64,000 nt of DNA from Mesorhizobium sp. ORS 3359 (GTDB lineage: Bacteria > Pseudomonadota > Alphaproteobacteria > Rhizobiales > Rhizobiaceae). The translations under genes were made by a program, and so were the position numbers. Shown in pieces: positions 1 through 8,020 of this stretch (position 1 is the first letter of the stretch; each line of letters begins with the position of its first letter). The stretch spans positions 84,964-148,963 of the forward strand of contig CCNC01000179.1 in NCBI GenBank assembly GCA_000824845.1, read 5' to 3'. A model generated the notes under the pieces. That model saw nothing but the letters and a program-made list of their open reading frames with translations. It did not search any database and was not told the DNA's origin.

Positions 1-152
1 CCACCGAAGACTCGGTCATTGCCAGGCCCCGCCGAAATGGAATCGTTACCCCCAAGAGCGTCAATCCAGTCATTGCCGTCGGGATCTGTGATCACATCGT
101 CACCATTGGTGCCGAAGAGGGCATTGTCGCGCGGACTACCATGGATAGCCAT
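1..152 (-). CDS. RTX calcium-binding protein, NodO-like (N-terminal part; runs off the window)
   Basis: Only the first 50 codons are present. They read from an ATG at 152 leftwards and hold glycine/aspartate-rich nonapeptide units (LFGTNGDDV, ALGGNDSI, GPGNDRVFGG) typical of hemolysin-type Ca-binding repeats. A good Shine-Dalgarno (AAGGAG) lies about 8 bases before the start. No N-terminal signal peptide is seen, as expected for type I secretion substrates. A nod box sits 64 bases upstream in the same orientation, so the gene should be NodD/flavonoid-inducible, as nodO is in Rhizobium leguminosarum. The NodO assignment is inference from repeat type plus promoter. The rest of the gene lies outside the window. 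Confidence 0.75.
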   Translation of the reverse strand, partial: MAIHGSPRDNALFGTNGDDVITDPDGNDWIDALGGNDSISAGPGNDRVFG

Positions 153-215
153 CAGAGACACTCCTTAATCATGCGTCCCCACGCCACCTGAACCTTTTCA
201 TATCTCTATTCAGGT

Positions 216-262
216 TATGGGCAAAATTGATTGTTCCGATCCTACATATTTACCCGATGGAT
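216..262 (-). promoter_or_regulatory. nod box upstream of the RTX gene
   Basis: Read on the - strand the site begins ATCCATCGGG and ends with a match to the conserved right half (ATCGGAACAATCAATTTT). This aligns over 47 bases with the classic nod box (ATCCA...ATCCAAACAATCGATTTTACC). It points at the RTX gene starting at 152. Confidence 0.8.
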
Positions 263-1062
263 GTGTCATCCTCGGGTGCGCCATGCACCAGGTCGCGCGC
301 GCAATGACGCGAGGCGGGTGCCAGTGGATGCCGGAAAACACCCGCGGCCCGAGGGCGTCCTGCTCTCCCGCTCGCTAGTGGAGGCCTCCGCCTTGGTATC
401 GGTGAAACGTGATTGGAAAATTGTTTTCCAGGACATGTGGTCATTGAGCAGGACCTTATCGAAGCCGGCGCCTTCCGCGGTGGAAGCAGGGGCAGAATGA
501 TCGTTGGTCCTTGCAGCGGTTTGACGCAACGTGGTGGAATGGCCGAGCAAAGCGATCCGGCGCGGCACTCCACAGTGCGCGGCAAGCGGCCGGGGCATTT
601 CGATCCGCGGCAGAGATCACTCCATCTGCCCACCGGCTGCTGTCGCCAGATTTAAGAGTTGTTCCCGCCTGCGCATCAGATCACAAGCAAGCAATGGCCT
701 AACCAAGGACCTTGGTGCTTTGAGGACGGCTACTTGAACGATGCATGGACCTCGTTTTGGAGCACGGCCGCAATGTTGGACGGACTGACCGACAAAACAA
801 CCTTCGCCGACAGCTGACGCACGTGGCCGACATCGGTCAACCTTCAGCGGAATTCGGGTAGTACCTCGTCGAATTTCGAGCGGCGAGATGTCTTTCCCCG
901 CCAAGCGCGCAGACGATTGCGACGATCGAACGATCTGTGACAGCACGGGAAGCAATAGCTACGCGCTCACTCGCTCCGCAGGCAAAGCGATGGCCAGCAG
1001 AATGCCGAGCTCCGGCGCGAGCGCCGAGCGAAAACGGAAAACAACATGCAATGGGTCTTGCC
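263..1062. other. No convincing gene
   Basis: About 800 bases between the nod box and the end of hmuS. Short reading frames exist on both strands but none has a recognisable domain or a good ribosome-binding site. It is probably spacer or decayed DNA. Confidence 0.5.
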
Positions 1063-2124
1063 TCATGCAGCGGTCGGACCGGGAATGCGTGGCAGGGTCT
1101 CGGCCAGAAACCGCCAGTCCTCGCGCTCGCCTTCGCCTTCGCGGCGCTTGCCAAAGAACTGGACGATCATCTTGCCATCGGCGTCGTAGGCTTCGAGCGA
1201 GGTGACGTGACCGTCCTTGGTCGGCTTGCGAACGGCCCAGATCTCGCGGACGTGATGGGTCCCGAGATGCAGGTGGAAGGTCTCGTCGAGCACATTGATC
1301 CACGGCCCGATTGTTTTGACCCACTTGATTGGACCGGAATGGATCTGGATGCAGCCACGATTGCCTACAAAGCACATGATCGGCATTTCATCTTCGGCCG
1401 CCTGTTGAAACATGGCGCCGATAGCGTCCTTTTCGAGCGCCCAAGCGTAGACCTCGCCGACCATACGCACCGCCTCGCGGCGGCTGAGCTTGAGTCTCTT
1501 CAACATGTCGAAGAACTGATGCACGTCCGTCAGCTGGCTCCAGCACTCGCGTAGATCCTCCACCGTGGCGGCTCGGTCAGGAACCTCTGCGTCATCGCTG
1601 GCTCCGCTCGCCTTGAATACTACGATCGGCTCCTGGTTCGAGGATTCCAGCTCAGCCACCAGCTTCTGATAAGCATCGAGATTTGAGGCGGGCCCGAGTT
1701 GCACCTTGTGCATCGCCTTGCCGGCGGCATCAAAGAATTGCAGGCTACGGCTAATGTCCTTGCCATTGCGCTTCTCGACGGCAAAGCCATGCGCCCAAAC
1801 TTTCGGGAAGATGCGCAAGTCGATGTCGTCGCCAAGTACCAGAGCATGCTTGTTGCCGGTGACCACCTTCTCATAGACGCCGATCTTTTCGTGCACGGCA
1901 CTTTCGTTGCGGGTATGCGCCACCACCTCGCCGACCGCTTCGAGGCCGGTCAGCAGATCATTGACGCGCGGCTCGACACGAATCGCGCCCAGACCGCAAT
2001 GCGCGGCGACCAATTCCGCTTCCGATATACCCAGTCGGGCGGCGAGATCGTGCTCACGGATCTTTGGATTGTCTTGCTGCGCCCGCCGGATTTCGTGCGG
2101 CGATAGTCTCTCACGCTGGTCCAT
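1063..2124 (-). CDS. hmuS: Hemin-degrading factor / hemin transport protein HmuS (HemS family)
   Basis: Predicted 353-residue cytoplasmic protein with the duplicated HemS/ChuS architecture. Repeat one lies at roughly 40-165 (RVEPRVNDLLTGLEAVGEV... FAVEKRNGKDISRSLQFFD). Repeat two lies at about 205-345 (WINVLDETFHLHLGTHHV... SLEAYDADGKMIVQFFG). The N terminus (LSPHEIRRAQQDNPKIREHDLAARLGISEAEL) is the usual family start. Family members bind haem delivered by HmuTUV and help release its iron. The rest of the hmu uptake operon is not here, so this copy is an orphan. The start at 2124 has AAGG about 10 bases upstream. A NifA-type site and a weak sigma-54-like sequence lie upstream, so symbiotic control is possible but unproven. 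Confidence 0.9.
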   Translation of the reverse strand: MDQRERLSPHEIRRAQQDNPKIREHDLAARLGISEAELVAAHCGLGAIRVEPRVNDLLTGLEAVGEVVAHTRNESAVHEKIGVYEKVVTGNKHALVLGDDIDLRIFPKVWAHGFAVEKRNGKDISRSLQFFDAAGKAMHKVQLGPASNLDAYQKLVAELESSNQEPIVVFKASGASDDAEVPDRAATVEDLRECWSQLTDVHQFFDMLKRLKLSRREAVRMVGEVYAWALEKDAIGAMFQQAAEDEMPIMCFVGNRGCIQIHSGPIKWVKTIGPWINVLDETFHLHLGTHHVREIWAVRKPTKDGHVTSLEAYDADGKMIVQFFGKRREGEGEREDWRFLAETLPRIPGPTAA

Positions 2125-2543
2125 GTGTTAACGACCTTCATCTGCTTGTTGAGGATCAGCTGCCCCGCCGGTGGTCCGGTCGACTGAGCGCAGCGTGGTG
2201 CTTGATGCCGACCTCCTGCTCGTCCGCAGGGCGCTGCTGGCGAGAGAGCGTGATCGCCATCGAAACCGGGCGTGTCGTCTAAAGCGGCGGGGAACGGTTC
2301 CACCCGCGCAGAGCGGTTCTGACCCAGCCCTGACATGTTGCCCCAGCCCTGACATTTGGCTTGCTCCGTTCGATCGATCGCGAGGGCACTCGCAGCATGA
2401 TTTTTGTCTCGGCGGTTTTTGCCGCAACCGCCAATAAGCGCCTCAAAAGTCGTGCCAATTCGCCTGAACAAGCGCAAAAAAGTTCCGCACGCTCATCAAT
2501 GATTTATGTGAGAGTTCAGTGGGAACCGAGGCCGGACACTTTG
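2125..2543. other. Intergenic region with a short tandem direct repeat
   Basis: No gene was recognised. The 14-base unit CCCAGCCCTGACAT occurs at 2323-2336 and again at 2342-2355. The surrounding sequence resembles transposon debris but could not be assigned to a family. Confidence 0.45.
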
Positions 2544-2559
2544 TGTGACGTACTCGACA
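2544..2559. promoter_or_regulatory. NifA upstream activator site (TGT-N10-ACA)
   Basis: TGT GACGTACTCG ACA is a perfect match to the NifA enhancer consensus, about 100 bases before the -24 element at 2660. A second, imperfect copy (TGT-N10-ACC) lies at 2574-2589. An inverted repeat, CCGACA-N5-TGTCGG, lies between them. Confidence 0.8.
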
Positions 2560-2659
2560 AACCCGACAGTGCGTGTCGGTTGTCCGACCTCTTTTCAGCC
2601 AACAAGATTGATAGCGCCTCTAGAGGGATCGCGGCGTGTTGAAACGGATTTTTCCTCTT

Positions 2660-2675
2660 TGGCACGGTCCCTGCA
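2660..2675 (+). promoter_or_regulatory. Sigma-54 (RpoN) -24/-12 promoter for the HesB-nifSVW unit
   Basis: TGGCACGGTCCCTGCA gives TGGCAC at -24 and CTGC at -12 with the correct five-base spacer. It lies 44 bases before the start codon at 2719 and downstream of the NifA site at 2544-2559. Confidence 0.85.
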
Positions 2676-2718
2676 GCGTGATCCGCAAAGACGTCACGGA
2701 TTGAGGAGATATCTTGCT

Positions 2719-3039
2719 ATGATCACGCTCACCGACAATGCTGTTGCCGCCGTCAAGACCGCTCTTTCCCGCGCCAGCGAGCAAGCGGAGGGCTTTCGCA
2801 TTATGGTCCAGACCGGCGGCTGCGCCGGGTTCAAATACATAGTGGGCCTGGAGAGCGTCTCGCGCCAGGGCGATGTGATCACGGAGACAGATGGGATCAA
2901 GCTGTTTGTGGACGCAGACTCCCAACCCTATGTCGCCGGTATGACCGTCGACTTCGTCACCGGGCTCAACTCTTCCGGCTTTGTCTTCGACAACCCCAAC
3001 GCGCGGGACAAGTGCGGCTGTGGCAAGTCCTTCAGTTAA
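2719..3039 (+). CDS. HesB/IscA-family iron-sulfur cluster assembly protein
   Basis: 106 residues. A-type Fe-S scaffold/carrier: the three cysteines of the family are present in order (GGCAGFKY near residue 33, then KCGCGKSF at the C terminus). It starts at the ATG at 2719 (GAGGAG about 10 bases upstream); the frame is open further 5' but has no family similarity there. It is first in the unit and 16 bases before nifS, so its likely job is to accept or carry clusters made with NifS sulfur for nitrogenase. Rhizobial nif clusters often carry such a gene (called iscN in R. etli) next to nifS. No nifU is seen here, so this protein may cover part of that role (inference). Confidence 0.92.
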   Translation: MITLTDNAVAAVKTALSRASEQAEGFRIMVQTGGCAGFKYIVGLESVSRQGDVITETDGIKLFVDADSQPYVAGMTVDFVTGLNSSGFVFDNPNARDKCGCGKSFS

Positions 3040-3055
3040 CTGGGGACTGTTCGGT

Positions 3056-4273
3056 ATGAAGCCTGTCTACCTCGACAACAACGCAACGACACGGGTCGAT
3101 CCTGACGTTGTGCAAGCGATGTTGCCGTACTTCACGGATCAATTCGGCAATCCTTCGTCGACGCACGCGTTTGGCTCCTCAGTCGGTGCGGCCATAAAAA
3201 AGGCGCGGCGGCAGTTGCAGGCGCTGATCGGCGCGCAGTTCGACGATGAGATCACCTTCACCTCGGGTGGAACAGAAAGCGACAATGCAGCGATCCTTTC
3301 GGCGCTCGAGGTCACGCCCGACCGAACCGAGATCGTGACGTCCGCAGTCGAGCATCCCGCCGTATTGGCGCTGTGCGCGCATCTTGAGCAGACTCGCCGC
3401 GTCAAGGTCCACACGGTCCCCGTGGATCGTCGTGGCCGGCTTGACCTCGACGCCTACAAGGCAGCCCTCTCGCCCCGTGTGGCAATCGTCTCGGTCATGT
3501 GGGCGAACAACGAGACCGGCACGATCTTTCCCGTGGCCGAGCTCGCTGAGTTGGCCAAGGAAACTGGCGCCCTTTTCCATACCGATGCAGTGCAGGCGGT
3601 CGGCAAGCTTCCGATGGACCTGAAATCGACCGCTATCGACATGCTGTCGCTCTCCGGCCACAAGCTTCATGGCCCCAAAGGGATCGGTGCACTTTGGATA
3701 AAGCGTGGCGTGCACTTCCGCTCGCTGATCAAGGGCGGAAACCAACAGCACGGCCGGCGTGCCGGTACCGAGAACACACCCGGTATAATCGGGCTCGGCA
3801 TGGCAGCCGAACTCGCTTTGAAATTCATGGACGACGCGACCACACGGGTAAAGTCGCTGCGCGACCGCCTGGAGGATGAGATCCTCCAGCGCATCCCAAG
3901 CAGCTATGTCACTGGCGATCTGATGGAACGGTTGCCAAATACCGCAAACATCACCTTTGAACATGCCGCAAGCGATGGAATCCCACATCTGCTGAGCCGC
4001 GTGGGCATCGCCTGTTCCTCCGGCTCCGCCTGCACCTCCGGCTCAATGGAACCCAGCCATGTCCTGAGCGCGATGCAGATACCACACGCGGCAGTCCGCT
4101 TCTCGTTTGCGCGCGACAACGGCGAAGAAGACGTCGAGCGGGTGCTTGAGGTCATGCCGGCAATCGTGGAGAAGCTGCGTGACTCTCCTGGTTCTGGGTC
4201 GCGTGGGCGAAGTCCCGAAGACGTTCGATCCTGTATGTACCTGACCGGCAGCAGAACAGGCTGCCATTCATGA
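3056..4273 (+). CDS. nifS: Cysteine desulfurase NifS
   Basis: 405 residues, PLP-dependent. It releases sulfur from cysteine as an enzyme-bound persulfide for nitrogenase Fe-S clusters. Visible marks are the N terminus YLDNNATTRVDP, the PLP lysine in SGHKLHGPKG (about residue 204) and the active-site cysteine loop CSSGSACTSG near residue 325. Length is normal for NifS/IscS class I. The start at 3056 was chosen because family similarity begins there; the open frame upstream overlaps the previous gene. The last bases overlap the nifV start (ATGA), indicating translational coupling. The C-terminal 20 or so residues (after LRDSPGSGSRG) diverge from the family core. Confidence 0.95.
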   Translation: MKPVYLDNNATTRVDPDVVQAMLPYFTDQFGNPSSTHAFGSSVGAAIKKARRQLQALIGAQFDDEITFTSGGTESDNAAILSALEVTPDRTEIVTSAVEHPAVLALCAHLEQTRRVKVHTVPVDRRGRLDLDAYKAALSPRVAIVSVMWANNETGTIFPVAELAELAKETGALFHTDAVQAVGKLPMDLKSTAIDMLSLSGHKLHGPKGIGALWIKRGVHFRSLIKGGNQQHGRRAGTENTPGIIGLGMAAELALKFMDDATTRVKSLRDRLEDEILQRIPSSYVTGDLMERLPNTANITFEHAASDGIPHLLSRVGIACSSGSACTSGSMEPSHVLSAMQIPHAAVRFSFARDNGEEDVERVLEVMPAIVEKLRDSPGSGSRGRSPEDVRSCMYLTGSRTGCHS

Positions 4274-5490
4274 GCCGTGATGTCTTCCTCAACGACACGA
4301 CCTTGCGCGACGGCGAGCAGGCGCCCGGTGTCGCCTTTACGACGGCGGAAAAGCTGGAGCTCGCCGAGTCTCTTGTGGCAGCCGGCGTCCCGGAGATCGA
4401 GATCGGCACGCCTATCATGGGCGCCGACGAGATCGAAGCAATTCGCGCCGCGGTCGCGCGGCGTCTCCCGGTTCGGCTGATGGCCTGGTGCCGGATGAAG
4501 GCGCGGGATCTCGATGCAGCGATCGAGAGCGGCGTCGGCGCCGTCAATCTGTCGCTGCCTGCATCGGACATCCAACTTGCCGCCAAGCTCGGCCTCGATC
4601 AGGCGGGAGCGCTCCAGCTCATCGAGGATATGGTGAGGCGCGCAGCCGCCAGTGGCTTCTTCGTCGCTGTGGGCTGCGAGGATGCCTCGCGGGCTGATGG
4701 CGGTTATCTTGCCCGCGTCATCGAAACGGCTGCGCGCGCCGGCGCAAGCCGTGTCAGGCTTGCCGACACGGTCGGCATTCTCGACCCGTTCTCGACTTTC
4801 GAACTCGTCGCCCAGCTCAAGGCAAAGTCTGAAATCGACCTCGAATTTCATGCGCACAACGATCTCGGCCTTGCGGCCGCCAACACGCTGGCCGCGATCC
4901 GCGCAGGTGCGCGCCATGCGTCCGTCACCGTCCTCGGGCTCGGCGAGCGTGCGGGTAATGCCGCGCTGGAAGAAGTGGCAGCCGCGATGGCTGTCATCGA
5001 CGGCGCCGATACCGGGATCGAGCTGACCGCATTGCCCGACCTCGCCGCCCAGGTGGCTTGCGCCGCCCGCCGGCAGACGGCGGCTATTAAGCCGGTCGTC
5101 GGCGCCGATGTTTTCACCCACGAGTCCGGCACTCATGTCGCAGGGCTGCTGAATGACGCGCGCGCCTATCAGGGGCTCGACCCGGCACTCGTGGGCCGCT
5201 GCCGGCGTATCGTCATCGGCAAGCATTCCGGCGCCACCGCGATTGCCCGCGTGCTGAGCGAAAGCGGTCGCGATCTCGACCCGGATTTGGCAGCCGCAAT
5301 CGTGGCTCGCGTCCGCCGCAAGGCGGCCGAGACGAAATCGATCGTGACAGCAACTCAACTGGTCGAGCTCTACGATGGGATGTGCAGCGAGGCACGCCTC
5401 GCGCATATCGCAGTTCCAGGCCAGCTGGGAGACGTACGCAGCGCACCACAGTTGTCCGATCGGGGAGAGTGCGATGAATTGTTCCGCTGA
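4270..5490 (+). CDS. nifV: Homocitrate synthase NifV
   Basis: 406 residues. Condenses acetyl-CoA with 2-oxoglutarate to homocitrate, the organic ligand of FeMo-co. DRE-TIM metallolyase signatures are clear: LRDGEQAPGVAF near residue 13, metal-binding HAHNDLGLAAAN near 195, and GLGERAGNAALEE near 222. The start overlaps the nifS stop (ATGA) and the 3' end overlaps nifW by 17 bases, so the three are co-translated. Many rhizobia lack nifV and take homocitrate from the host, so an apparently intact copy is noteworthy. A leucine-pathway 2-isopropylmalate synthase is unlikely given length and context. Confidence 0.93.
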   Translation: MSRDVFLNDTTLRDGEQAPGVAFTTAEKLELAESLVAAGVPEIEIGTPIMGADEIEAIRAAVARRLPVRLMAWCRMKARDLDAAIESGVGAVNLSLPASDIQLAAKLGLDQAGALQLIEDMVRRAAASGFFVAVGCEDASRADGGYLARVIETAARAGASRVRLADTVGILDPFSTFELVAQLKAKSEIDLEFHAHNDLGLAAANTLAAIRAGARHASVTVLGLGERAGNAALEEVAAAMAVIDGADTGIELTALPDLAAQVACAARRQTAAIKPVVGADVFTHESGTHVAGLLNDARAYQGLDPALVGRCRRIVIGKHSGATAIARVLSESGRDLDPDLAAAIVARVRRKAAETKSIVTATQLVELYDGMCSEARLAHIAVPGQLGDVRSAPQLSDRGECDELFR

Positions 5491-5854
5491 CGGCCACCCC
5501 ATCGATGTTACCGACATCCTCGCGCGACTGAAGGGCCTGTCGGCCGCGGAGGAGTTCTTCGCGCTCCTTGGGATCTCTTATGATCCAAAGGTGCTGAATG
5601 TCTCACGGCTTCATATCATGAAGCGCGTGGGCCAATATCTTGCCGAAGAAGATCTATCCGATCTGCCCGACCAGGTAGTCGCGGCGCGGGTGCGCGCCAC
5701 GTTGCAACGCGCCTATGAGGACTTCGCGACTTCCTCTCCACTGACGCACCGGGTCTTCAAGGTGCTCAAAGACCGCGATCCGAACAAGCCCGCCAGGCCG
5801 GGACGCACCTTCGTCCCGTTCGAGTCCGTACTGAAGCGGTTCCCAAAAGAATGA
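5474..5854 (+). CDS. nifW: Nitrogenase-stabilizing/protective protein NifW
   Basis: 126 residues. Matches NifW by its core (LKGLSAAEEFFALLGISYDPKVLNVSRLHIMKRVGQYL) and the C-terminal KPARPGRTFVPFESVL. NifW interacts with the MoFe protein and helps its maturation or protection from oxygen. The start is the ATG at 5474, preceded by GGGGAGAG at 5462-5468, inside the end of nifV. It is last in the HesB-nifS-nifV-nifW unit and is followed by the fixABCX promoter. Confidence 0.95.
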   Translation: MNCSADGHPIDVTDILARLKGLSAAEEFFALLGISYDPKVLNVSRLHIMKRVGQYLAEEDLSDLPDQVVAARVRATLQRAYEDFATSSPLTHRVFKVLKDRDPNKPARPGRTFVPFESVLKRFPKE

Positions 5855-5879
5855 GAGTGACATGGTTGCGACGCGACAA

Positions 5880-5895
5880 TGTCGAGAACCCGACA
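5880..5895. promoter_or_regulatory. NifA upstream activator site for fixABCX
   Basis: TGT CGAGAACCCG ACA is a perfect TGT-N10-ACA match, 74 bases before the -24 element at 5969. It shares the flanking pattern ACCCGACA-N6-GTCG with the site upstream of nifS. Confidence 0.85.
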
Positions 5896-5968
5896 CATCC
5901 GGTCGTCGTGAACACGCCCCTGAGAGAAATCAACAGAGCCTCCAGCAATAGGAGGACGCAAAACGATT

Positions 5969-5984
5969 TGGCACGAATAGTGCT
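5969..5984 (+). promoter_or_regulatory. Sigma-54 -24/-12 promoter for fixABCX
   Basis: TGGCACGAATAGTGCT has TGGCAC at -24 and GTGC at -12 with correct spacing, 50 bases before the fixA start codon. Confidence 0.85.
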
Positions 5985-6033
5985 GCCAACCAGATCAGAC
6001 CCGCACCCGGTTAAAAGCCCAAAGGGACCGCCA

Positions 6034-6885
6034 ATGCACATCCTAGTCTGCATCAAGCAAGTGCCGGACTCGGCGCAAATACGCGTCCATCCCGTCACGA
6101 ACACGATCATGCGCCAGGGTGTGCCTACCATCATCAATCCTTACGACCTGTTCGCCCTCGAAGAAGCGCTCAGACTGCGCGACAACTACGGCGGCGAGGT
6201 CACCGTCCTCACTATGGGTCCGCCCATGGCAGAGGACGCCTTGCGTAAGGCCCTCGGTTACGGCGCCGACCGGGCAGTGCTGTTGACCGACCGCTACTTT
6301 GCCGGCTCCGACACGCTGGCGACCTCGTACGCTCTTTCCCAGGCAATCGCGAAGGTTGGCGAGACGTTCGGCACTCCAGACATCGTCTTCACCGGCAAGC
6401 AGACGATCGATGGAGACACCGCCCAGGTCGGACCCGGCATCGCCAAGCGCCTCGATCTCATTCAACTCACCTACGTCGCGAAAATCCCCTCCGTTGACCT
6501 TGATGCCCGCGAGATCAAGGTCGAGCGCCGCTGTGAAGGCGGCGCGCAGATGCTCAAGAGCAGGCTACCTTGTCTCATCACGATGCTGGAAGGCACAAAC
6601 GAAATCCGTCGGGGCTCGCTCGAGGACGCCCTGTACGCCGCGCGCAGCCAGGTCCTGAGATGGAGTGCTGCCGACGCCGGCATTGATGACCTCACCAGAT
6701 GCGGCCTGCGCGGCTCTCCGACGGTCGTCAAGCGCGTTTTCGCCCCTACAGCGCGGGCGGAAAAGGCGGCACTTATCGAAACCCCCGAGAGGAATTTGCG
6801 TGATCTTGCTGACGAACTTATCGCCGCAATCTTAACCCGCGGGCCAGCGCTGGAACAGGAACTCGCCTTCAACGGCGGCGAATGA
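6034..6885 (+). CDS. fixA: Electron transfer flavoprotein beta subunit FixA
   Basis: 283 residues, ETF-beta fold. It begins MHILVCIKQVPDS, the standard FixA N terminus, with the AMP/flavin-binding region FTGKQTIDGDTAQVGPGIAKRL near residues 115-135. The start at 6034 follows the sigma-54 promoter; an open extension to 5851 overlaps the promoter and was rejected. FixAB with FixC and FixX form a flavin-bifurcating complex passing low-potential electrons to nitrogenase. It is first gene of fixABCX, with 15 bases to fixB. Confidence 0.97.
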   Translation: MHILVCIKQVPDSAQIRVHPVTNTIMRQGVPTIINPYDLFALEEALRLRDNYGGEVTVLTMGPPMAEDALRKALGYGADRAVLLTDRYFAGSDTLATSYALSQAIAKVGETFGTPDIVFTGKQTIDGDTAQVGPGIAKRLDLIQLTYVAKIPSVDLDAREIKVERRCEGGAQMLKSRLPCLITMLEGTNEIRRGSLEDALYAARSQVLRWSAADAGIDDLTRCGLRGSPTVVKRVFAPTARAEKAALIETPERNLRDLADELIAAILTRGPALEQELAFNGGE

Positions 6886-6900
6886 CGGCAAGGAGAGACG

Positions 6901-8010
6901 ATGTCGAGCGCGAATCGAGAAGCCCCTCGCCCTGCCTCCGGCCGTGCCGGCACAAAGAAGGAGCTGCCCGACCATTTCAAAGACTATCGCCACGTTTGGG
7001 TCTTTATCGAGCTCGAGCGCGGTCAGGTCCACCCGGTATCGTTCGAACTGCTCGGTGAAGGCCGCAAGCTCGCCGACAAGCTTGGCGTCGAGCTTGCGGG
7101 GATCGTGCTCGGACCGCCAGGAGAGACCACCCAGTCTGCGGTAGCCGAGGCCTTCGCTTATGGCGCCGATCTTGTCTACAACGTCGAGGCGCCGCTGCTT
7201 GCCGACTATCGCAACGAGCCTTTCACCAAGGCGATGACGGATCTGGTCGATGCCCATAAACCCGAGATCCTGCTTCTCGGGGCGACCACACTCGGCAGGG
7301 ACCTTGCTGGTTCGGTCGCAACAACCTTGAAGACAGGGCTCACGGCCGACTGCACCGAACTCGACGTCGATACGGACGGTTCGCTCGCTGCGACCCGTCC
7401 AACGTTCGGCGGTTCCTTATTGTGCACGATCTACACGCTCAATTACCGGCCGCAGATGGCAACAGTGCGACCGAGGGTCATGCCCATGCCGCAGCGGATG
7501 GATAAGCCGGTCGGCCGTGTCATCCGGCACAAGCTATCGGTAGCCGAGGATGACATCGTCACCAAAATCCTCGGTTTCCTGCCGGATAGCCAGTCTGGAA
7601 AGGCCAATCTTGCCTATGCCGACGTTGTGGTTGCAGGAGGCCTCGGTCTAGGCGCGGCGGAGAACTTGCAGCTTATGAAGGATCTCGCGCGAGCAATCGG
7701 CGCCGAGCATGGCTGTTCGCGCCCGTTGGTCCAAAAGGGCTGGCTGTCGGCTGATCGGCAGATCGGCCAAACAGGCAAGACCATCCGGCCGAAGCTTTAC
7801 ATAGCGGCTGGAATTTCCGGCGCCATCCAGCACCGGGTTGGCGTCGAAGGGGCGGATCTCATCGTGGCTATCAACACCGACCCGAACGCGCCGATTTTCG
7901 ATTTCGCCCACCTTGGGATCATCACCGACGCGATCCGCTTCCTTCCCGCACTGACGGAGGCCTTCACCCGGCGGCTGTCGCCCCACAGTCGCGATAAGCT
8001 TGCGAACTAG
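6901..8010 (+). CDS. fixB: Electron transfer flavoprotein alpha subunit FixB
   Basis: 369 residues, ETF-alpha. The N-terminal domain carries HVWVFIELERGQVHPVSFELLGEGRKLADKLG. The C-terminal FAD domain holds RPLVQKGWLSADRQIGQTGKTIRPKLYIAAGISGAIQH and INTDPNAPIFDFAHLGI (residues 270-350). It partners FixA. AGGAGAGACG lies directly before the start. Ten bases separate its stop from fixC, so the operon is tightly packed. Confidence 0.97.
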   Translation: MSSANREAPRPASGRAGTKKELPDHFKDYRHVWVFIELERGQVHPVSFELLGEGRKLADKLGVELAGIVLGPPGETTQSAVAEAFAYGADLVYNVEAPLLADYRNEPFTKAMTDLVDAHKPEILLLGATTLGRDLAGSVATTLKTGLTADCTELDVDTDGSLAATRPTFGGSLLCTIYTLNYRPQMATVRPRVMPMPQRMDKPVGRVIRHKLSVAEDDIVTKILGFLPDSQSGKANLAYADVVVAGGLGLGAAENLQLMKDLARAIGAEHGCSRPLVQKGWLSADRQIGQTGKTIRPKLYIAAGISGAIQHRVGVEGADLIVAINTDPNAPIFDFAHLGIITDAIRFLPALTEAFTRRLSPHSRDKLAN

Positions 8011-8020
8011 GGAGCTGGAC

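Noticed and set aside
937..1554. 205-codon + strand frame
   Set aside because: Antisense to hmuS, with no recognisable domain.
3904..5517. 537-codon open frame on the - strand
   Set aside because: It is antisense to nifS/nifV, has no domain similarity and arises from G/C-rich third positions of the real genes.
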